From Nitratifractor sp. (lineage in GTDB: Bacteria; Campylobacterota; Campylobacteria; Campylobacterales; Sulfurovaceae), in NCBI GenBank assembly GCA_015488535.1, contig WFNP01000072.1, positions 1-53,280 of the forward strand: a DNA stretch of 53,280 nt. Reading direction: 5' to 3'. Shown in pieces: positions 44,958 through 53,280 of this stretch. A program made the position numbers and the translations under genes. How positions within the stretch are numbered: the first letter of the stretch is position 1; every line of letters starts with the position of its first letter. Below the pieces are notes generated by a model that was given only the letters and a program-made list of their open reading frames with translations, had not been told where the DNA came from and made no database searches.

Positions 44958-45656
44958 CTATTTGGCTTTATCTATCATCTCTAAAAAGCTATCAGCTTTA
45001 AGTGATGCAGAGCCTACCAATACACCATCTACATTTTCAATAGATAGTATCTCTTTTACATTTTCAGGCTTGACACTGCCACCATAAAGTATAGGTGAAG
45101 AGATTTTTTTTCTAAGCTCCCTGTGGGTATTAGCTATCTGCTCACTCTTAGCACTTAGTCCTGTGCCAATAGCCCATACCGGCTCATAAGCTACAATCAA
45201 TCTGTCATAATTTATATCGATACCATTAAACTGCTCCCATAGAAACTGAGCTACTGCTTCATCTCCTTTTTCTCTTAATTCAAGAGGCTCACCTATACAG
45301 TAAATAATACGAAAATTATGCTCTTTAAACCATTGAAATTTTTTAGATACAAACTCTTGAGACTCTCCAAGTATAGAGCGTCGTTCACTATGACCTATCA
45401 ATATTGTATCAATATCAAACTCTTGCAACTGCTCAAGACCAATTTCACCTGTATAAGCTCCATTTATTTGATAATAGGCATTTTGAGCACCTATTGTAAT
45501 AGAGCCATTCCAACTGCACAAAGCCGTAGAGGGAGGAAATACAAACACCTCATCATCTTGCATATCTCTACTGTCTAATCCCTTTTGTAAAGAGTTTAGA
45601 TACTGCTGTGTAGAAGCTCTTGTATGATTCATTTTAAAATTTGCAGCAAATATCAT
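44958..45656 (-). CDS. tpiA: Triosephosphate isomerase
   Basis: The 232-residue enzyme interconverts dihydroxyacetone phosphate and glyceraldehyde-3-phosphate. Motifs: AANFKMNHT (catalytic Asn, Lys), IGHSERRSI (His), VAYEPVWAIGTG (Glu and the mobile loop), and LYGGSVKPENV. It is about 20 residues shorter than E. coli TpiA, as usual in this phylum. The ATG at 45656 has GGAG five bases before it; an adjacent GTG at 45659 is less likely. It is coupled to pgk. Confidence 0.95.
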   Translation of the reverse strand: MIFAANFKMNHTRASTQQYLNSLQKGLDSRDMQDDEVFVFPPSTALCSWNGSITIGAQNAYYQINGAYTGEIGLEQLQEFDIDTILIGHSERRSILGESQEFVSKKFQWFKEHNFRIIYCIGEPLELREKGDEAVAQFLWEQFNGIDINYDRLIVAYEPVWAIGTGLSAKSEQIANTHRELRKKISSPILYGGSVKPENVKEILSIENVDGVLVGSASLKADSFLEMIDKAK

Positions 45657-45658
45657 CA

Positions 45659-46867
45659 CTACTCCTGCAAAGCTGTAATACCGGGGAGTTCTTCACCCTC
45701 AATTAGCTTCAAACTTGCTCCTCCACCGGTACTGACAAATGTCATCTCATCTACATCTCCCGCTCTTTGAGCCACATCAGCAGTATCACCACCACCTACT
45801 ATTGTAGTAGCATGAGTTTCAGCTATATAGTGAGACATCTTTATGGAGCCTTTTGCAAATTTATCCATCTCATACACACCCATTGGTCCATTCCATATAA
45901 TAGTATGGGCATCATTTAGTGCTTCTCTAAAGAGTCTTGTAGTAGCAGGACCGATATCAAGTCCCATCCACTCTTTTGGTATCTCCTGCGTTGGCAGATA
46001 TTTCACGGTAGTATGCTCACTAAACTCAGGGGCTACTACCACATCTACAGGCAGATAAAATTTAATACCATTTTTTTGAGCCTTCTCCATGATATGCAGA
46101 GCCTCTTCAATCAAATCCTCTTCAACAAGAGAGTTACCCACTTCATAACCCATAGCTTTTAGGAATGTAAAAGCCATACCTCCACCGATAATAATTTTAT
46201 CTACCTTCTCAATCAATTTATTGAGTGCTTCCAATTTACCGGAGACTTTACTACCGCCTACCACAGCTATAAAAGGTCTTGACGGATGCTCAAGCACTTT
46301 GGAGAAGAAATTTACCTCTTTTGCCAGTAAAAATCCTGCTGCTTTATGCTCCTGATCATAAAATTTTGTAATTGCATGGATTGAAGCGTGTTTTCTATGG
46401 CATGCTCCAAAAGCATCATTTATATAAATTTCACCAAATTGTGACAACTCTTTGGCAAAATCCATATCATCTTTTGTCTCTCTTGCATCAAATCTCAGAT
46501 TTTCAAGCAAAAGCACCTCTCTTGGCTCTAATTTCTCAAATAACTCTTTGGCTTTTGATGAAACCACTTCACCACTTTTGGAATCATCAAAATATAACTC
46601 CTGCTTTATTTTTAACAGATTATCCAATCTCTTATATACAGGATACAGACTATACTTTTCATCAAATACTCCCGCTTTGGGTCTTGAGAAGTGAGAAGCC
46701 AAAACCACCTTGCACTCTCTGTCTATACAGTATCTTATTGTTTGTAGTGCTGCTCTTATTCTTCTATCATCTGTAATATTTCCAAATTCATCTATTGGCA
46801 CATTAAAATCACATCTGATAAATACCGTTTTACCATCAATATCCAAATCTCTGATTGTATTTAGCAT
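45659..46867 (-). CDS. pgk: Phosphoglycerate kinase
   Basis: The 402-residue glycolytic enzyme transfers phosphate between 1,3-bisphosphoglycerate and ADP. It has the N-terminal signature [48 protein letters not shown], and the C-terminal GGGDTADV and [21 protein letters not shown]. No residue of note is missing. AAGGA precedes the ATG. It heads a minus-strand unit pgk-tpiA-rpn-permease; the usual partner gapA is not in the window. Confidence 0.97.
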   Translation of the reverse strand: MLNTIRDLDIDGKTVFIRCDFNVPIDEFGNITDDRRIRAALQTIRYCIDRECKVVLASHFSRPKAGVFDEKYSLYPVYKRLDNLLKIKQELYFDDSKSGEVVSSKAKELFEKLEPREVLLLENLRFDARETKDDMDFAKELSQFGEIYINDAFGACHRKHASIHAITKFYDQEHKAAGFLLAKEVNFFSKVLEHPSRPFIAVVGGSKVSGKLEALNKLIEKVDKIIIGGGMAFTFLKAMGYEVGNSLVEEDLIEEALHIMEKAQKNGIKFYLPVDVVVAPEFSEHTTVKYLPTQEIPKEWMGLDIGPATTRLFREALNDAHTIIWNGPMGVYEMDKFAKGSIKMSHYIAETHATTIVGGGDTADVAQRAGDVDEMTFVSTGGGASLKLIEGEELPGITALQE

Positions 46868-46992
46868 ATACTATCCTTCTCCTCATTGAAGCGGGGCTTC
46901 TATAATTTATGTTAATATTGTTCTTATATTTTACTCAAGCAAATATCCAAAATGGCTGAATATAAGCTATAAGAGATACAGGAGCATTCTTA

Positions 46993-47547
46993 ATGGGCAG
47001 AAACGATACCCATACAGCTATATACGGAGGCAGTTTTGACCCTCCACATTTAGGACACAAAGAGGTGATTACAAAAGTTCTCTCTTTGCCCTCAATTGAT
47101 AAAATTATTGTAGTCCCTTCATGGCTAAATCCATTTAAAGATAATTTTCACTCTCCGTCTGAAAAACGCTTAGAGTGGACAAAAAAAGTATTTTCAGATA
47201 TCAGTAGAGTAAAAATAAGTGATTTTGAAGTCTCAAAAAAAAGAGCTGTATATACAATAGAGACTTTTGAAGCTCTGAATAAAGAATATCCAATATCTCA
47301 TATTATAATAGGAGCAGACAATCTCAAATCAATAGATAAATGGAAAGATTTTGATAAATTAAATCAGAGTATAGAGTGGATAATTGCCAAAAGGCGAGGA
47401 TATGATATAGTTACAACTTCACTTCGCTCTTTTAAAATCATTGAAACAGATACTCCAATTAGCTCAAGTGAGATTAGAGCAGGCAGAGGATTGGAGTTTG
47501 TAGATGATAAAATAGTAGATGAAGTAAAAGAAATTTATGGAATATAA
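46993..47547 (+). CDS. nadD: Nicotinate-nucleotide adenylyltransferase
   Basis: NadD adenylates nicotinate mononucleotide in NAD synthesis. The 184-residue protein has IYGGSFDPPHLGHKEVI (GxFxPxHxGH), VVPSWLNPFKD, FEVSKKRAVYTIETFEAL, IIGADNLKSIDKW and the second nucleotide motif ISSSEIRAG. Length is normal. GGAG stands eight bases before the ATG. rsfS follows 11 bases later, a common bacterial pairing. Confidence 0.95.
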   Translation: MGRNDTHTAIYGGSFDPPHLGHKEVITKVLSLPSIDKIIVVPSWLNPFKDNFHSPSEKRLEWTKKVFSDISRVKISDFEVSKKRAVYTIETFEALNKEYPISHIIIGADNLKSIDKWKDFDKLNQSIEWIIAKRRGYDIVTTSLRSFKIIETDTPISSSEIRAGRGLEFVDDKIVDEVKEIYGI

Positions 47548-47558
47548 AAAGGATATAT

Positions 47559-47900
47559 ATGTCTATTACAATAGATGAGAGAGTAGAAAGAATTGTAAAA
47601 CTGCTTGATGAGAAAAAGGCTGAAAATATTGAGGTATTTGATTTAAGAGATACGGATTATATTGTAAAAGAGGTAATCATTGCCGATTCAATGGGAGGCA
47701 AACACACTTCTGCATTATATGACTATATGAAAGAGATTCTCAAACCTTTGGGAGAAGAGTTCATATCTTCAGATGAGAGTGATGATTGGATAGTAGTGGA
47801 TATGGGTGATATACTGGTGCATATCATGACTCCGGCATACAGAAGGAGATATGATTTGGAAGAGTTTTTATCCTCACTCGGAAAAGAGAAGCAAGATTAA
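47559..47900 (+). CDS. rsfS: Ribosomal silencing factor
   Basis: The 113-residue RsfS/Iojap protein binds L14 of the large subunit and blocks subunit joining. It has VFDLRDTDYIVKEVIIADSMGGKHTSALYDYM and WIVVDMGDILVHIMTPAYRRRYDLEEF, the hallmark segments of the family. It follows nadD, as in many bacteria. Its end overlaps the convergent small membrane protein gene by four bases. Confidence 0.94.
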   Translation: MSITIDERVERIVKLLDEKKAENIEVFDLRDTDYIVKEVIIADSMGGKHTSALYDYMKEILKPLGEEFISSDESDDWIVVDMGDILVHIMTPAYRRRYDLEEFLSSLGKEKQD

Positions 47901-48217
47901 TTATATCTTGCCCCTTCCAAAAAGTTTAAAGCAAATACCAAAGCTATATTAAGAAGTGGCAAAGCATATATCCATAGATAGAGTTTATCTCTGATGATAT
48001 ACAGCACTGTAGCTCCCCAAGATAGCAATATCACCAATATATGCACAGCAAACAGAGGAGGGATAGAGCGTGTTATCATACCTGCATAAAAAATTGTAAA
48101 TGTATATAAAAACAGGAGTGATGCTCTTATACTCTTTTGTTTATCTCTTTTTCGTTTAAAATCAAACAATAGCAATAATATTGATAGCAACATAAGCAAA
48201 ACAATTTTGCCTGTCAT
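47897..48217 (-). CDS. Small integral membrane protein, unknown function
   Basis: The 106-residue product is hydrophobic, with about four membrane segments (near 3-18, 33-48, 55-75 and 82-98) and a basic loop FKRKRDKQKSIR after the first. I do not recognise a family; similar small proteins occur beside rsfS in relatives only as far as I can guess. The ATG at 48217 is preferred over one nine codons upstream, since GAGAGGTGG lies about six bases before it. Confidence 0.65.
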   Translation of the reverse strand: MTGKIVLLMLLSILLLLFDFKRKRDKQKSIRASLLFLYTFTIFYAGMITRSIPPLFAVHILVILLSWGATVLYIIRDKLYLWIYALPLLNIALVFALNFLEGARYN

Positions 48218-48262
48218 AAAAATCCACCTCTCAAAAATAACCAAGATACCAATCTTTTTTAG

Positions 48263-48268
48263 TATAAT
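48263..48268 (+). promoter_or_regulatory. -10 element (TATAAT) of tatA
   Basis: TATAAT is 50 bases before the tatA ATG. TTAGGAGC supplies the ribosome site. Confidence 0.5.
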
Positions 48269-48318
48269 AGCACGAAATCAACCGCTTTGAAGTGGTAATT
48301 ATATATTAGGAGCAGATA

Positions 48319-48552
48319 ATGGGTATGCCAAGTATGCCAGAGTTGTTGGTAGTTTTAGCTATTGTAGTATTACTTTTTGGTTCAAAAAAAATTCCGGAGT
48401 TGGCAAAAGGTTTGGGAAAAGGAATCAAAGATTTCAAAAAAGCTATGAATGAAGATGAGGAGACTACTACTGCTGAAGCCAAGAAAGAGATAGAAAATAA
48501 AGAAGGAAACAAGGTATCTTCTAGCGAAAGCAAAGAGACTAAAGCTTCTTAA
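48319..48552 (+). CDS. tatA: Twin-arginine translocase subunit TatA
   Basis: The 77-residue protein has a short N-terminal membrane helix ([24 protein letters not shown], with the FGxxKIPE signature), an amphipathic helix ([19 protein letters not shown]) and an acidic, Lys/Ser-rich tail. It oligomerises to form the pore of the Tat pathway for folded proteins. tatB and tatC are not adjacent, which is normal in Campylobacterota. Preceded by GGAG. Confidence 0.95.
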   Translation: MGMPSMPELLVVLAIVVLLFGSKKIPELAKGLGKGIKDFKKAMNEDEETTTAEAKKEIENKEGNKVSSSESKETKAS

Positions 48553-48581
48553 TCTTTTAAATTTACTGACTAAAAAATACT

Positions 48582-48610
48582 GGAGTGATTAAACTATTTT
48601 TATTCACTCC
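48582..48610 (+). terminator. Hairpin after tatA
   Basis: GGAGTGA and TCACTCC form a 7-bp stem, extended after one mismatch by TAAA/TTTA around the loop CTATT. It lies between tatA and argS. No T-run follows on the plus strand, so termination is plausible but not certain. Confidence 0.45.
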
Positions 48611-48651
48611 TCCCCTAAAACAGATTCCAAAACTTACAATAGGATAATTAT

Positions 48652-50346
48652 ATGAAGATAAAAGAGCAGTTAAACAGCCTAATAGCAGATGCACTTAATG
48701 CTATAAATGTCACAGATAGTAATATTCAGGTAGTAGAAGCCGGTAAACCGGAGTTTGGTGATTATCAATACAATGGAGCTATGGGATTGGCTAAGATTTT
48801 AAAAAAGAAACCACGAGATATAGCTCAAGATATCGTAGCCAATATTCCCAATAGTGATATGATAGAAAAACTTGAAATTGCAGGTCCTGGATTTATAAAT
48901 ATTACTATCTCTTCAAAGTGGATAGCAAAAAGAGTTGATGAGATAAAAGATGATGATAGATTGGGAATAGCAAAAAAAAGCAATCCTATAAAAGTGGTGG
49001 TAGATTATTCCGGTCCCAATATGGCAAAACAGATGCATGTGGGACATCTTCGCTCTACTATTATAGGTGATACACTGGCTAATCTATTTACATTTTTGGG
49101 TGATGATGTAATCAGACAAAATCATATAGGAGACTGGGGAACACAGTTTGGTATGCTAATAGCATATCTTGAAGAGCTTGGCAAAGGCTCTGAGGGAAGC
49201 TTAAAAGATTTGGAGCAGTTTTACAAAGATGCCAAAAAGAGATTTGATGAAGATGAAGCATTTGCTACAAAATCAAGAGAATATGTAGTCAAACTACAAG
49301 GTGGAGATATACACTGCCTGGAGCTTTGGGAGAATTTCATAGATAAATCTTTGGGACATTGTGAAGAGGTTTATAGCAAACTTGGTGTAAATCTTACAAG
49401 AGATGATGTCAAGGCTGAGAGTAGTTATAATGATGATTTGGCAAATATAATAAAAGAGTTGGAAGACAAAGGATTGCTTCAAACAAGTCAAGGTGCAAAA
49501 TGTGTATTTTTGGAAGATAGTCCAAATCCACTGATAGTGCAAAAGAGTGATGGTGGATATCTGTATGCTACTACCGATTTGGCAGCAATTAAGTTCAGAT
49601 GCCAGAAGTTAAAAGCAAAAAGGGTATCTTATGTGGTAGATGCCAGACAATCTGAGCATTTCAAGCAGGTTTTTGAAGTAGCCAAAAAAGCCGATTTTGC
49701 ACCAGAAGATACAATCTTGGAGCATATATCATTTGGTATGATGCTAGATAAGAGTGGCAAACCGTTTAAAACCAGAGACGGTGGAACAGTGAAATTGATT
49801 GATTTGCTTGATGAAGCAGTCCAAAGAGCCAAAAAATCTATCACAAGAAGAGATACTTTTAATGAAAATGAGCTTGAAAAAGTAGCTGAAATTGTCGGCA
49901 TTGGAGCAGTAAAATACTCTGATTTATCCATAAACAGAGAATCAAATTATATATTTGACTGGGATAAAATGTTGAGTCTTGACGGGAATACATCGCTATA
50001 TCAACAATACGCTTACGCAAGAATACAATCAATTCTAAGAAAAAGTGAAAGAGTCTTGGGAGATATTAAAATAGGCGATGAGTTGGAAAGAAGATTGGCA
50101 CTGAAACTTTTACAACTTGAAGATATATTAATAACTACTGCAAAAGATGCCAAACCCCACTATATAGCATCATATCTATATGATTTGACTACACTTTTTA
50201 TGAAGTTTTATGAGAATAATCCTATCTTAAAAGATGGTATTGATGAAGATATCAAAAAGAGCCGTTTGGCATTAGCCAGTGTGGTGGCAAATACAATTAA
50301 ATTATCACTTGATATTATGGGTATAGCAGTATTAGAGAGACTATAA
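48652..50346 (+). CDS. argS: Arginyl-tRNA synthetase
   Basis: The 564-residue class I synthetase begins with the N-terminal Add-1 domain (residues 1-110, FGDYQYNGAMGLAK). The catalytic core follows with VDYSGPNMAKQMHVGHLRSTIIGD (HIGH motif HVGH) and IGDWGTQFGML. The KMSK motif is absent, as in most ArgRS; its place is SFGMMLDKSGKPFKTRDGG. The C-terminal DALR domain has YQQYAYARIQSI. AGGA stands before the ATG. The PHP phosphatase gene starts immediately after the stop. Confidence 0.97.
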   Translation: MKIKEQLNSLIADALNAINVTDSNIQVVEAGKPEFGDYQYNGAMGLAKILKKKPRDIAQDIVANIPNSDMIEKLEIAGPGFINITISSKWIAKRVDEIKDDDRLGIAKKSNPIKVVVDYSGPNMAKQMHVGHLRSTIIGDTLANLFTFLGDDVIRQNHIGDWGTQFGMLIAYLEELGKGSEGSLKDLEQFYKDAKKRFDEDEAFATKSREYVVKLQGGDIHCLELWENFIDKSLGHCEEVYSKLGVNLTRDDVKAESSYNDDLANIIKELEDKGLLQTSQGAKCVFLEDSPNPLIVQKSDGGYLYATTDLAAIKFRCQKLKAKRVSYVVDARQSEHFKQVFEVAKKADFAPEDTILEHISFGMMLDKSGKPFKTRDGGTVKLIDLLDEAVQRAKKSITRRDTFNENELEKVAEIVGIGAVKYSDLSINRESNYIFDWDKMLSLDGNTSLYQQYAYARIQSILRKSERVLGDIKIGDELERRLALKLLQLEDILITTAKDAKPHYIASYLYDLTTLFMKFYENNPILKDGIDEDIKKSRLALASVVANTIKLSLDIMGIAVLERL

Positions 50347-51126
50347 ATGCTTATAGATTTACATAACCATACAACACTCTGTAATCACGCAGAAGGCTCA
50401 ATGAGCGAATATATTGAACAGGCGATATCTCAAGGAGTCCAAATTTATGGCTTTTCAGACCACGCCCCTATGGATTTTGATAAAAAATACAGAATGAGCT
50501 TTGAGGATATGAGCAGATATGAGAGTGAAGTAATTGAACTGAAAAACAGATTTAAAGATAGCATAGATATAAGGCTTGGATATGAGGTGGATTATCTGCC
50601 GGGCTATATGGACAGCAGAGTATTAAATGCAAATGTAGATTATCTTATAGGCTCAGTCCATTTTATAGATGGCTGGGGATTTGACAATCCGGAGTTTATC
50701 GGTAAATATGAGCAGATGGATATAGATGAGATTTGGCAAAAATATTTTGATGCTATTGAGCAGATGGCGAAAGATAAACTGTTTGATATAGTAGGACATT
50801 TGGACCTTATCAAAGTATTTAAATTTATGCCAAAAAAAGATATAAAAGATATCGCTTCAAATGCCTTGGATGAGATTGCCAAATCGGGTATGGCAATAGA
50901 GATAAACTCTGCCGGATTTAGAAAACCTATTGGAGAAGCTTATCCGTCACTGGCATTACTAAAAATGGCAAAACAAAGAGATATACCAATTACATTTGGC
51001 TCAGATGCACACTCGCCTACACAGGTAGGATATGGTAGAGATGAAGCTTATAAAATGGCAAAAGAGGCAGGATACAAAAAAGCTGTAATATTCAAGAACA
51101 GACAGATACAAGAGATAGATATATAA
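50347..51126 (+). CDS. PHP-domain phosphatase, HisJ-like histidinol-phosphatase
   Basis: The 259-residue protein is a trinuclear-metal PHP enzyme. Ligand motifs: DLHNHTTLCNHAEGS at the N-terminus, GFSDHAPM (near 37), GYEVDYLPG (near 80), IGSVHF, VGHLDLIKVF and GSDAHSP near 218. The closest characterised group is HisJ histidinol-phosphatase of histidine synthesis, so that reaction is the best guess; other PHP phosphoesterases remain possible. The ATG directly abuts the argS stop, implying coupling. No other his genes are near. Confidence 0.87.
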   Translation: MLIDLHNHTTLCNHAEGSMSEYIEQAISQGVQIYGFSDHAPMDFDKKYRMSFEDMSRYESEVIELKNRFKDSIDIRLGYEVDYLPGYMDSRVLNANVDYLIGSVHFIDGWGFDNPEFIGKYEQMDIDEIWQKYFDAIEQMAKDKLFDIVGHLDLIKVFKFMPKKDIKDIASNALDEIAKSGMAIEINSAGFRKPIGEAYPSLALLKMAKQRDIPITFGSDAHSPTQVGYGRDEAYKMAKEAGYKKAVIFKNRQIQEIDI

Positions 51127-51207
51127 TTAAGAGTGTCATTTCGTTACTAGTTTTAATATGCTCAAAAAATAATCAGCTTTTCAATCTTTAAATAGATAAT
51201 GAGTGGC

Positions 51208-51213
51208 TATAAT
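51208..51213 (+). promoter_or_regulatory. -10 element (TATAAT) of glnA
   Basis: GGCTATAAT ends 32 bases before the glnA ATG and AGGAGG (51233-51238) is an ideal ribosome site, consistent with high expression. No good -35 and no sigma54 -24/-12 pair were seen. Confidence 0.55.
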
Positions 51214-51245
51214 ATAGTGTTCAATCAATATCAGGAGGATATTTA

Positions 51246-52676
51246 ATGGGTAAATTTGTAAATAACATAGATGAGTTTTTCTCTTTTTGTAAAGAGAATG
51301 AGGTAGAGTTTGTAGATTTTAGATTTACAGATATCAAAGGTGCTTGGCATCATATTACATATTGTCTAAATGCATTGGATGCTGATATGCTTGAAAATGG
51401 TCTTCCATTTGACGGCTCTTCAATCGATGCTTGGCAGCCAATTAACAAATCTGATATGATACTTAAGCCAGATGTACCTACTGCATTTTTGGATCCTTTC
51501 ACAGCAGACCCTACAATTATAGTATTCTGTGATGTTTATGACATTTATGAAGGTGATTTATATGCAAAATGTCCTAGATCAATCGCTAAAAAAGCATTAG
51601 AGCATCTTAAAAACAGCGGTGTAGGTGATGTAGCATACTTTGGACCAGAAAATGAATTCTTTATCTTTGATAATGTAGTATTCAAAGATAATATCAATGA
51701 AGCCAGTTATATGGTAGATTCAGATGAGGGTGAGTGGGCTGATGGCTCTTTGAGTGAAGATTATGTAAATATCGGACACAGACCTCGAACAAAAGGTGGA
51801 TATTTCCCTGTAATGCCAACTGACTCTACTGTTGATATGAGAGCTGAGATGGTGCAGATTATGCAAGAGATTGGCTTGGAAGTAGTATTACATCACCACG
51901 AAGTTGCTCAAGCTCAAGCTGAAATTGGTGTAAAATTTGGCACACTTGTAGAAGCTGCTGATAATGTTCAAAAGTATAAGTATGTAGTTAAGATGGTAGC
52001 TCACCTAAATGGTAAAACAGCTACATTTATGCCTAAGCCTCTATATGGTGATAATGGTAATGGTATGCATGTGCATCAATCTATCTGGAAAGATGGTAAA
52101 AACCTATTCTACACAGATGGTGAATATGGTAACCTCAGTGATATAGCCAGATGGTATATGGGTGGAGTGCTTAAACATGCTCATACAGTAGCTGCATTTA
52201 CAAACGCTACAACCAACTCTTATAAGAGACTTATTCCTGGATTTGAAGCTCCGTCAATCTTGACATATTCAAGCCAAAACAGATCAGCTTCTATCCGTAT
52301 CCCATATGGTGGAAATGAGAAATCAACAAGAATTGAGACAAGATTCCCAGATAGCAGCTCTTGCCCATACCTTGCATTTACAGCACTATTATTAGCTGGA
52401 CTTGATGGTATTGCAAATAAATATGAGCCAACTGGTCCAATGGATATAGATTTGTTTGAGCTTACTCAAGAAGAGATTGCTGAAAAAGGTATCAAGCAGA
52501 TGCCTCATACTCTAAGAGAAGCAGTTGAAGCAGTAGGAGAAGATAATGAATTCCTAAAAGCTGTAATGACTGAAGATTTCATCAAAACTTATATGGATTA
52601 TAAATTTGAAACTCAAATCATTCCAGATGAAGGAAGACCAACTCCATACGAATTTATCAGCACATACAGTTGCTAA
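51246..52676 (+). CDS. glnA: Glutamine synthetase, type I
   Basis: The 476-residue enzyme makes glutamine from glutamate, ammonium and ATP. Motifs in order: [57 protein letters not shown], and RSASIRIP. The adenylylation region NLYDLP of enteric enzymes reads DLFELT, with Phe404 where the modified tyrosine should be. Helicobacter pylori GlnA has the comparable NLFKLT. Covalent control by GlnE is therefore not expected. AGGAGG lies seven bases before the ATG. Confidence 0.97.
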   Translation: MGKFVNNIDEFFSFCKENEVEFVDFRFTDIKGAWHHITYCLNALDADMLENGLPFDGSSIDAWQPINKSDMILKPDVPTAFLDPFTADPTIIVFCDVYDIYEGDLYAKCPRSIAKKALEHLKNSGVGDVAYFGPENEFFIFDNVVFKDNINEASYMVDSDEGEWADGSLSEDYVNIGHRPRTKGGYFPVMPTDSTVDMRAEMVQIMQEIGLEVVLHHHEVAQAQAEIGVKFGTLVEAADNVQKYKYVVKMVAHLNGKTATFMPKPLYGDNGNGMHVHQSIWKDGKNLFYTDGEYGNLSDIARWYMGGVLKHAHTVAAFTNATTNSYKRLIPGFEAPSILTYSSQNRSASIRIPYGGNEKSTRIETRFPDSSSCPYLAFTALLLAGLDGIANKYEPTGPMDIDLFELTQEEIAEKGIKQMPHTLREAVEAVGEDNEFLKAVMTEDFIKTYMDYKFETQIIPDEGRPTPYEFISTYSC

Positions 52677-52682
52677 TTTAAA

Positions 52683-52704
52683 AGAGGACTCTCTTGAGTC
52701 CTCT
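52683..52704. terminator. Intrinsic terminator between glnA and msrB
   Basis: AGAGGACTC and GAGTCCTCT form a perfect 9-bp stem with loop TCTT, seven bases after the glnA stop. A T-rich stretch (TATTTTGATTTT) follows on the plus strand. It can serve both converging genes. Confidence 0.75.
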
Positions 52705-52735
52705 ACTACCTATTTTGATTTTAATATTTTTAATT

Positions 52736-53122
52736 TTATCGTTTAACAAACTTCAATGATGCAGAATTTATACAATACCTCTCACCAGTAGGTGCCGGAC
52801 CATCTGGAAATAGATGACCCAAATGGCATCCACAATTTGCGCATCTAACTTCTGTGCGTATCATTCCATAAGATTTATCTATATGACAACTTACTGCATC
52901 TTTGCTCACCGCTCTTGTAAAACTAGGCCAACCGGTGCCAGAATCAAATTTGTCTTTACTGTCAAACAACTCTTTTTCACAGCATTTGCACAAATATATC
53001 CCATCATCTTTATTATCCCAATACTCATTCATAAATGCTGGTTCAGTCCCCTGCTCACAACATACATGATATGAAAATGGGTCAAGTTTTTGACGCATAT
53101 GCTCTTTAAATTTTTCATTCAT
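52736..53122 (-). CDS. msrB: Peptide-methionine (R)-S-oxide reductase
   Basis: MsrB repairs methionine-R-sulfoxide. The 128-residue protein has two zinc CxxC pairs (CKCC near 46, [12 protein letters not shown] near 95), [10 protein letters not shown], and the catalytic cysteine in [11 protein letters not shown]. Length is normal for a stand-alone cytoplasmic enzyme without a signal peptide. The ATG overlaps the TGA of the upstream partial gene as ATGA, so the two are co-translated. Confidence 0.95.
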   Translation of the reverse strand: MNEKFKEHMRQKLDPFSYHVCCEQGTEPAFMNEYWDNKDDGIYLCKCCEKELFDSKDKFDSGTGWPSFTRAVSKDAVSCHIDKSYGMIRTEVRCANCGCHLGHLFPDGPAPTGERYCINSASLKFVKR

Positions 53123-53280
53123 TGATTTTCTCCTAATATATTTTGATCTATAATTTCCATTGGAATATTTTTTTCTTTACAATATTTTTCAATATCTGAA
53201 TCATTTTCAAAATATCTATCATAAAATTCACTAAATTCTTTTTCAATAGAATTATAAAATCTATCATCAACTGATAATAT
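53119..53280 (-). CDS. Partial unknown protein, C-terminal 53 residues
   Basis: An open frame enters from the right edge and ends in a TGA that overlaps the msrB start (ATGA). The visible tail includes [19 protein letters not shown], then [19 protein letters not shown], and ends LGENQ. It is acidic, helical-looking and AT-rich. TTAGGAG inside its last codons is the msrB ribosome site. No family is recognised from this fragment. Confidence 0.6.
   Translation of the reverse strand: MLSVDDRFYNSIEKEFSEFYDRYFENDSDIEKYCKEKNIPMEIIDQNILGENQ

Noticed and set aside
46888-46900. GAAGC-GGG-GCTTC hairpin upstream of pgk and nadD
   Set aside because: Five-bp stem with a three-base loop between divergent genes; too small to assign as a regulator or terminator.

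Overview
The window is AT-rich, densely packed bacterial chromosome. Gene content and sequence character point to a free-living Campylobacterota (Epsilonproteobacteria), probably close to Sulfurovum or Sulfurimonas. The pointers are a glutamine synthetase with DLFELT where enteric enzymes carry the adenylylation site, the order leuS-lptE-folC, a short biotin synthase, many TTG and GTG starts, and promoters that show a TATAAT-type -10 without a clear -35. No rRNA, tRNA, CRISPR array, prophage or insertion sequence was seen. No gap between genes exceeds 300 bases.

Layout. 1-1.65 kb is a small accessory patch: a very AT-rich membrane protein of unknown function, a perfect inverted repeat, and a Phd/ParE-type toxin-antitoxin pair. 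1.7-5.8 kb holds a CorA/ZntB-type transporter, an unidentified membrane-anchored protein and an asparagine synthetase. 6.0-14.9 kb is a minus-strand run: DsrE-like secreted protein, CYTH protein, pta, gdhA, glnD, glmS. It joins acetyl-phosphate, ammonium assimilation, PII control and hexosamine synthesis. 15.0-21.2 kb is a surface-polysaccharide/LPS locus (two GT4 glycosyltransferases, sulfotransferase, GT9 heptosyltransferase-like protein, O-antigen ligase-like protein) with a MagIII-like DNA glycosylase embedded in it. 21.4-24.2 kb carries topA and a YfcE-like phosphoesterase.

24.2-35.0 kb is the most unusual part: a signalling locus with a REC-GGDEF protein, an OmpR-type regulator, and a four-gene minus-strand operon. 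The operon encodes two large paralogous hybrid-kinase-like proteins, a small SPOR-like membrane protein between them, and a 1159-residue histidine kinase with three tandem periplasmic solute-binding domains. The two paralogues have lost the phosphoacceptor histidine (Glu instead), the ATP-binding N-box asparagine (His instead) and the Hpt histidine (Leu instead), but keep an intact second receiver domain. They therefore look like pseudokinase receivers, perhaps fed by the intact neighbouring kinase. This is the best candidate for an undescribed system here.

35.2-53.3 kb is mainly housekeeping: bioB with a CPA2 antiporter, folC-lptE-leuS, dnaX, pgk-tpiA followed by an Rpn-like nuclease and a lone ABC permease, nadD-rsfS, tatA, argS with a PHP phosphatase, glnA, and msrB with a partial upstream gene. 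Several convergent gene pairs meet with almost no gap, or overlap, so many transcripts must end without an obvious intrinsic terminator.
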